A stretch of DNA of 64,000 bases from Variovorax paradoxus. GTDB taxonomy: Bacteria > Pseudomonadota > Gammaproteobacteria > Burkholderiales > Burkholderiaceae_C. Each line of letters starts with the position of its first letter. Position 1 is the first letter of the stretch. Shown in pieces: positions 58,462 through 64,000 of the stretch. Below the pieces are notes generated by a model. It searched no databases, was not told where the DNA came from, and worked only from the letters and a program-made list of their open reading frames with translations. The translations under genes were made by a program, and so were the position numbers. The stretch covers positions 3,720,001-3,784,000 of the forward strand of contig CP063166.1 in the NCBI GenBank assembly GCA_016806145.1, given 5' to 3'.

Positions 58462-58491
58462 ATTATAGACCAGATTTTCGGGGTTTCGCAA
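58462..58491 (-). promoter_or_regulatory. Promoter of the tRNA cluster
   Basis: On the minus strand, TTGCGA (58491-58486) and a perfect TATAAT (58467-58462) are 18 bp apart; transcription would start near 58454, just before tRNA-Gly. It lies in the short gap after lon. Confidence 0.75.
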
Positions 58492-58523
58492 GCTGCGCCC
58501 CCCGAATTTCATGATCGTGTCGT

Positions 58524-60962
58524 TCAGTGCTTGACCGAGCCTTCCGACGCCCGCGACTCGCGCTGCTTCGCGAGCTCGGCCACGGCCGCCGCCGAGGCCG
58601 CGACCTCTTCGTCGGACAGCGGCGTGGGCTGCTTCTCGAGCGCGATCTCGAGCACCTTGTCGATCCACTTGACCGGCACGATCTCGAGGCCGTTCTTCAC
58701 GTTCTCGGGAATGTCCTGCAGGTCCTTGGCGTTCTCCTCGGGGATCAGCACCGTCTTGATGCCGCCGCGCAGGGCCGCCAGCAGCTTCTCCTTCAGGCCG
58801 CCGATGGCCGTGACCTCGCCGCGCAGCGTAATCTCGCCGGTCATCGCCACATCGGCGCGCACCGGGATGCCCGTGAGGGCCGACACGAAGGCCGTGGTCA
58901 TCGCCGCGCCCGCGCTCGGGCCGTCCTTGGGCGTGGCGCCGTCGGGCACGTGGATGTGGATGTCGCGCTTCTCGAACACCTCGTCCTTGATGCCGAGGCG
59001 GCGCGAGCGGCTGCGCACCACGGTGCGCGCTGCCTCGACCGATTCCTTCATCACGTCGCCCAGCGAACCGGTGCGGCTGATCACGCCCTTGCCGGGCATG
59101 GTCACGGCCTCGATCGTCAGCAGGTCGCCGCCGACCTCGGTCCATGCGAGGCCGACCACCTGGCCGACCTGGTTCTGCTTCTCGGCCAGGCCGAAGGTGA
59201 ACTTGCGCACGCCGAGGAAGTCGTTGAGGTTCTCGCCGGTGACCGTGACCTTGGGCGTCATCTGCTTGAGCAGCAGGCCCTTGACCACCTTGCGGCAGAT
59301 CTTCGAGAGCTCGCGCTCGAGCGAACGCACGCCCGCTTCACGCGTGTAGTAGCGCACGATGTCGCGCACGGCCTCCTCGGTGACGAGCAGTTCCTCTTCC
59401 TTCACGCCGTTGTTCTTCAGCTGCTTGGGCAGCAGATACTTGATCGCGATGTTGGTCTTCTCGTCCTCGGTGTAGCCCGAGAGGCGGATGACTTCCATGC
59501 GGTCCAGCAGCGCCGGCGGGATGTTCATCGAGTTCGAGGTGGCGACGAACATCACGTCGCTCAGGTCGAAGTCGACTTCCACGTAGTGGTCGCCGAAGGT
59601 GTGGTTCTGCTCGGGATCGAGCACCTCGAGCAGCGCGCTCGACGGGTCGCCGCGGAAGTCGGTGCCCAGCTTGTCGATCTCGTCGAGCAGGAACAGCGGA
59701 TTGCGCGTGCCGATCTTGCTGAGCCCCTGCAGCACCTTGCCCGGCAGCGCGCCGATGTAGGTGCGGCGGTGGCCGCGGATCTCGGCTTCGTCGCGCATGC
59801 CGCCGAGCGCCATGCGGGTGTACTTGCGGCCGGTCGCCTTGGCGATCGACTGCCCGAGCGAGGTCTTGCCCACGCCCGGCGGGCCCACGAGGCACAGGAT
59901 CGGCGCCTTGACCTTGTCGACACGCTGTTGCACCGCGAGGTACTCGAGGATGCGGTCCTTGACCTTCTCGAGGCCGTAGTGGTCGGCGTTGAGCACCGCC
60001 TCGGCATTCGCGAGGTCGTGCTTGATCTTGGTCCGCTTGGCCCAGGGCAGGCCCACCAGCACGTCGATGTAGTTGCGCACCACGGTGGCTTCGGCCGACA
60101 TGGGCGACATCAGCTTGAGCTTCTTGAGCTCGCCCTCGGCCTTCTTGAGCGCGTCCTTGGGCATCTTGGCGAGCTTGATCTTCTTCTCGATCTCCTCGAT
60201 GTCCGCGCCCTCCTCGCCTTCGCCGAGCTCCTTCTGGATCGCCTTGACCTGCTCGTTGAGGTAGAAGTCGCGCTGGTTCTTCTCCATCTGGCGCTTCACG
60301 CGGCCGCGGATCTTCTTGTCGACGTTGAGGATGTCGACCTCGCGCTCGAGCTGGCCGAACAGGTTCTCCAGCCGTGCCTTGGTGTCGTCGAGGTCGAGCA
60401 CCGCCTGCTTGTTGTCGAGCTTGAGCGGCAGGTGCGCGGCGATCGTGTCGGCCAGGCGGCCCGGATCGTCGATGCTCGAGATCGAGGTCAGGATCTCGGG
60501 CGGAATCTTCTTGTTGAGCTTCACGTACTGGTCGAACTGCTGCATCACCGCGCGACGCAGCGCCTCGACCTCGGTACCCTTCTCGCCGCCCTCGGGCGCC
60601 GCCACCGGCGTCACGTTGGCCGAGAAGTGGGTCTCGCCGTCATCGATGCGGTTCACGCGGGCGCGCTGCTGGCCTTCGACCAGCACCTTCACCGTGCCGT
60701 CGGGCAGCTTGAGCATCTGCAGGATGGTCGAGACGCAGCCGACCTCGAACATGTCCTCGACCGAGGGCTCGTCCTTGGCGGCGGCCTTCTGGGCCACCAG
60801 CATGATGCGGCGCTCGGCCTCCATGGCCAGCTCGAGCGCCTTGATGCTCTTGGGGCGCCCCACGAACAGCGGGATCACCATATGGGGGAACACGACGACA
60901 TCGCGCAGCGGCAGCAGCGGCAGGTCGATGGCGTCGGCGGGCAGAGGGGTATGACCGGACAT
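58524..60962 (-). CDS. lon: ATP-dependent protease Lon
   Basis: 812 residues from the ATG at 60962, preceded by AAGGATATCC. N-terminal substrate-binding domain ([20 protein letters not shown]), AAA+ module with Walker [10 protein letters not shown] near 360 and DEIDKLG, and the C-terminal Ser-Lys protease domain with [11 protein letters not shown] (catalytic Ser) and the Lys in [10 protein letters not shown]. Degrades misfolded and regulatory proteins. It follows clpX by 119 bases on the same strand. Confidence 0.97.
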   Translation of the reverse strand: MSGHTPLPADAIDLPLLPLRDVVVFPHMVIPLFVGRPKSIKALELAMEAERRIMLVAQKAAAKDEPSVEDMFEVGCVSTILQMLKLPDGTVKVLVEGQQRARVNRIDDGETHFSANVTPVAAPEGGEKGTEVEALRRAVMQQFDQYVKLNKKIPPEILTSISSIDDPGRLADTIAAHLPLKLDNKQAVLDLDDTKARLENLFGQLEREVDILNVDKKIRGRVKRQMEKNQRDFYLNEQVKAIQKELGEGEEGADIEEIEKKIKLAKMPKDALKKAEGELKKLKLMSPMSAEATVVRNYIDVLVGLPWAKRTKIKHDLANAEAVLNADHYGLEKVKDRILEYLAVQQRVDKVKAPILCLVGPPGVGKTSLGQSIAKATGRKYTRMALGGMRDEAEIRGHRRTYIGALPGKVLQGLSKIGTRNPLFLLDEIDKLGTDFRGDPSSALLEVLDPEQNHTFGDHYVEVDFDLSDVMFVATSNSMNIPPALLDRMEVIRLSGYTEDEKTNIAIKYLLPKQLKNNGVKEEELLVTEEAVRDIVRYYTREAGVRSLERELSKICRKVVKGLLLKQMTPKVTVTGENLNDFLGVRKFTFGLAEKQNQVGQVVGLAWTEVGGDLLTIEAVTMPGKGVISRTGSLGDVMKESVEAARTVVRSRSRRLGIKDEVFEKRDIHIHVPDGATPKDGPSAGAAMTTAFVSALTGIPVRADVAMTGEITLRGEVTAIGGLKEKLLAALRGGIKTVLIPEENAKDLQDIPENVKNGLEIVPVKWIDKVLEIALEKQPTPLSDEEVAASAAAVAELAKQRESRASEGSVKH

Positions 60963-61081
60963 GGATATCCTTTGATTGATCAAGCAAAGATGGACGGCGA
61001 CACGGGCATTTCAAGCCCGCGGCCGCAGTCTTTGTCGAAGACGCCGGGCATCTCGGGGGGAAGAGCCGGCGCGGGAGTCAC

Positions 61082-62347
<1,266 letters not shown>

Positions 62348-62385
62348 GGACAGGTGCCTCGTAACGGGTTTGGACAATGATAACG

Positions 62386-62422
62386 AAACAAAAACGGCGT
62401 TTCCCGTGTGGAAAACGCCGTT
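62386..62422 (-). terminator. Hairpin terminator between clpP and clpX
   Basis: On the minus strand AACGGCGTTT (stem), a short loop, AAACGCCGTT and then TTTGTTT. The 10-bp stem and T-rich tail make an intrinsic terminator or attenuator behind clpP, 40 bp before the clpX ATG. Confidence 0.7.
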
Positions 62423-62474
62423 GTTGCCTTTTTGGCGCCGCCGGCGTCGTGACGCCAGAGCGCCGGGCCCCTCC

Positions 62475-63083
62475 TCAGGGGCGCTTGGCGATGACCTGGT
62501 CGACCAGGCCGTAGTCCTTGGCCTCGTCGGCCGTCAGGAAGTAATCGCGCTCGGTATCGGACTTGACCTTGTCCAGCGGCTGGCCGGTGCGCTCGGCCAG
62601 GATGCGGTTCATCTGGTCCTTGGTGCGCAGGATGTCGCGCGCATGGATCTCGATGTCGGTGGCCTGACCGCGGGCGCCGCCGAGCACCTGGTGGATCATG
62701 ATCTTCGAGTTGGGCAGCGAGAAGCGCTTGCCCTTGGCACCGGCCGCGAGCAGGAACGCACCCATGCTGGCCGCGAAGCCCACGCACAGGGTCGAGACCT
62801 CGGGCTTGATGAACTGCATGGTGTCGTAGATCGCCATGCCGGCCGTGACGCTGCCGCCCGGCGAGTTGATATAGAACGAGATGTCCTTGTCGGGGTTCTC
62901 GCTCTCGAGGAACAGCAGCTGGGCCACCACGAGGTTGGCGGTCTGGTCGTTGACCTCGCCCACCAGGAAGATGATGCGTTCCTTGAGGAGCCGCGAGTAG
63001 ATGTCGTAGGACCGTTCGCCACGGCCCGATTGCTCGATGACCATCGGGACCATGCCGAGGCCTTGGATTTCCTGTGCGCTCAT
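62475..63083 (-). CDS. clpP: ATP-dependent Clp protease proteolytic subunit
   Basis: 202 residues from the ATG at 63083, with GGAG 9 bases upstream. Catalytic Ser in [14 protein letters not shown] and His in MIHQVLGG, with Asp in the following acidic turn, and the oxyanion GG in INSPGGSV. Tetradecameric chamber protease partner of ClpX. An N-terminal propeptide of about a dozen residues is normal. Confidence 0.97.
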   Translation of the reverse strand: MSAQEIQGLGMVPMVIEQSGRGERSYDIYSRLLKERIIFLVGEVNDQTANLVVAQLLFLESENPDKDISFYINSPGGSVTAGMAIYDTMQFIKPEVSTLCVGFAASMGAFLLAAGAKGKRFSLPNSKIMIHQVLGGARGQATDIEIHARDILRTKDQMNRILAERTGQPLDKVKSDTERDYFLTADEAKDYGLVDQVIAKRP

Positions 63084-63144
63084 GAATTTGCTCCGGAGAA
63101 GGGTTCGTTCGCTGTCGTCAATCTGAACTGTACGCCTGAGTGAA

Positions 63145-63176
63145 ATGGGGCTCGTGCCGCAAAGCACAAGCCCCAT
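63145..63176 (-). terminator. Hairpin between tig and clpP
   Basis: ATGGGGCT-C-GTGC, loop CGCAAA, GCAC-A-AGCCCCAT: a 13-pair stem with one C:A mismatch. On the minus strand it is followed by only TTTC, so it is a weak terminator or attenuator between the two genes. Confidence 0.45.
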
Positions 63177-63199
63177 GGCGTCCCGGGCCGAGGCGGCGA

Positions 63200-64000
63200 T
63201 CAGGCCTGTTGCTGCTGCGCCATCAGTTCGTCGAACGACACCGACTTCTCGGCGACCTTGGCCTTGCCGAGCACGAAATCGGTCACGTTGTTCTCGATCA
63301 CCACGGCCTCGACTTCGGCCAGGCGGTTGTTGTCGCTGAAGTACCAGCGCACCACGTCGGCCGGCTTCTCGTAGCTCGAGGCGAGCTCGTCGATGTGGGC
63401 CTTGATCTGCTCGGGCTTGGCCTGCAGGTTGTTGGCACGCACCAGCTCGGCGACCACCAGGCCCAGGCGCACGCGGCGCTCGGCCTGGGGACGGAACACT
63501 TCCTCGGGGATCGGGGCCTTGTCGGCGTCCTTGATGCCGCGCTGCTTGAGCTCGGCGCGCGCGCCTTCGATCATGCGGTTGACTTCGGACTGCACGCTGG
63601 CGTTGGGCAGGTCGAGCTCGGCGTTGGCCACCAGCGCGTCCATCACGGCGTTCTTGTTGCGCGCCAGCAGGCGGAACTTGACCTCGCGCTCGAGATTCTT
63701 CTTGATGTCGGCGCGCAGGCCTTCGACCGTGGCTTCGGCGATGCCGAGCGACTTGGCGAGCTGCTCGTTGACTTCGGGCAGGTGCGAGGCTTCGATCTTC
63801 TTCAGCGTCACGAGGAAGTCGGCCTGCTTGCCGGCCACGTCCTTGCCGTGGTAGTCGGCCGGGAACGACAGCGGGAAGGTGCGGCTGTCGCCGGCCTTCA
63901 TGCCGCGCACGGCGTCTTCGAATTCCTTGAGCATCTGGCCTTCGCCGACCACGAACTGGAAGTCCTCGGCCCTGCCGCCCTGGAAGGGCTCGCCGTCGAT
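63200..64000 (-). CDS. tig: Trigger factor (5' part missing)
   Basis: The C-terminal 266 residues are visible; the ribosome-binding N-domain lies past the right edge. The visible part begins in the FKBP-like prolyl isomerase domain ([35 protein letters not shown]) and continues into the helical chaperone domain, ending with a Gln-rich tail (AQQQQA). The tig-clpP-clpX-lon order is the common one in proteobacteria. Confidence 0.96.
   Translation of the reverse strand: MDGEPFQGGRAEDFQFVVGEGQMLKEFEDAVRGMKAGDSRTFPLSFPADYHGKDVAGKQADFLVTLKKIEASHLPEVNEQLAKSLGIAEATVEGLRADIKKNLEREVKFRLLARNKNAVMDALVANAELDLPNASVQSEVNRMIEGARAELKQRGIKDADKAPIPEEVFRPQAERRVRLGLVVAELVRANNLQAKPEQIKAHIDELASSYEKPADVVRWYFSDNNRLAEVEAVVIENNVTDFVLGKAKVAEKSVSFDELMAQQQQA

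Overview
The window looks like a chromosomal segment of a GC-rich betaproteobacterium of the Burkholderiales, most likely Comamonadaceae and probably Variovorax. This is inferred from the uniformly high GC content, orphan Bug/TctC-type solute receptors, a gntR-matA-bug-matB malonate operon, lgt beside ilvD, zapA followed by 6S RNA, and GC-rich palindromic intergenic repeats. No database search was possible. There is no phage, insertion sequence or CRISPR array; it is mostly ordinary chromosome with several accessory catabolic blocks. Two genes are cut by the window: a cobN-like gene at the left edge (3' part missing) and tig at the right edge (5' part missing).

1-11.8 kb is a cobalamin (B12) uptake and salvage locus read leftwards. 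A cobalamin riboswitch (about 11596-11818) precedes btuB, followed by cobB, cobU, btuF, btuC, a btuD-like ATPase, cobO, bluB, an ExbB/TolQ-like gene, a DUF2149 gene and the cobN-like gene. Most neighbours overlap by 1-16 bases. The only large break is a 125-bp imperfect palindrome between the ATPase gene and cobO. The visible CobN-like protein starts with a signal peptide and sits beside an ExbB/ExbD-like pair, as in the HmuS/U/V arrangement.

11.9-15.7 kb holds a ClC channel, a small coiled-coil protein overlapping zapA, 6S RNA and a TSUP permease. 15.8-20.3 kb is an aromatic or N-heteroaromatic catabolic block: NicC-like hydroxylase, carboxymuconolactone decarboxylase-like protein, Bug receptor, LysR and enol-lactonase-like hydrolase. 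A shared 12-base motif lies upstream of both promoters. 20.3-23.6 kb is an AraC regulator divergent from a nitrilase-aldoxime dehydratase pair, an aldoxime-to-nitrile-to-acid route.

25.1-30.7 kb is the malonate operon (gntR-matA-bug-ech-matB), with three GTAATT boxes at exact 10-bp spacing in front of gntR. 30.9-36.7 kb has lgt, a small membrane protein, an SDR with divergent LysR, and a second LysR divergent from ilvD. 36.7-39.3 kb is a three-gene membrane operon ending in a protein with two tandem SMI1/KNR4-like (SUKH) domains. Then come a cytochrome c, a LapA-like coiled-coil protein, acs, a UPF0114 protein, and a LysR divergent from an NAD(P)-binding protein.

45-53 kb carries class II fumarase fumC, a proVWX glycine betaine/proline ABC operon preceded by a consensus promoter and a roughly 360-nt hairpin-rich leader, class I fumarase fumA and murI. 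53-57.4 kb has a secreted hypothetical protein, a large lipoprotein and an MFS/UMF1 transporter. 57.4-64 kb contains a conserved hypothetical gene just 21 nt after tRNA-Leu, then tRNA-Cys and tRNA-Gly, and the protein quality control set lon, clpX, clpP and tig, all on the minus strand.

The best candidates for something undescribed are the structured proV leader, the exported CobN-like protein with its ExbB/ExbD-like partners, the phased GTAATT operator array and the membrane-anchored double-SUKH protein.
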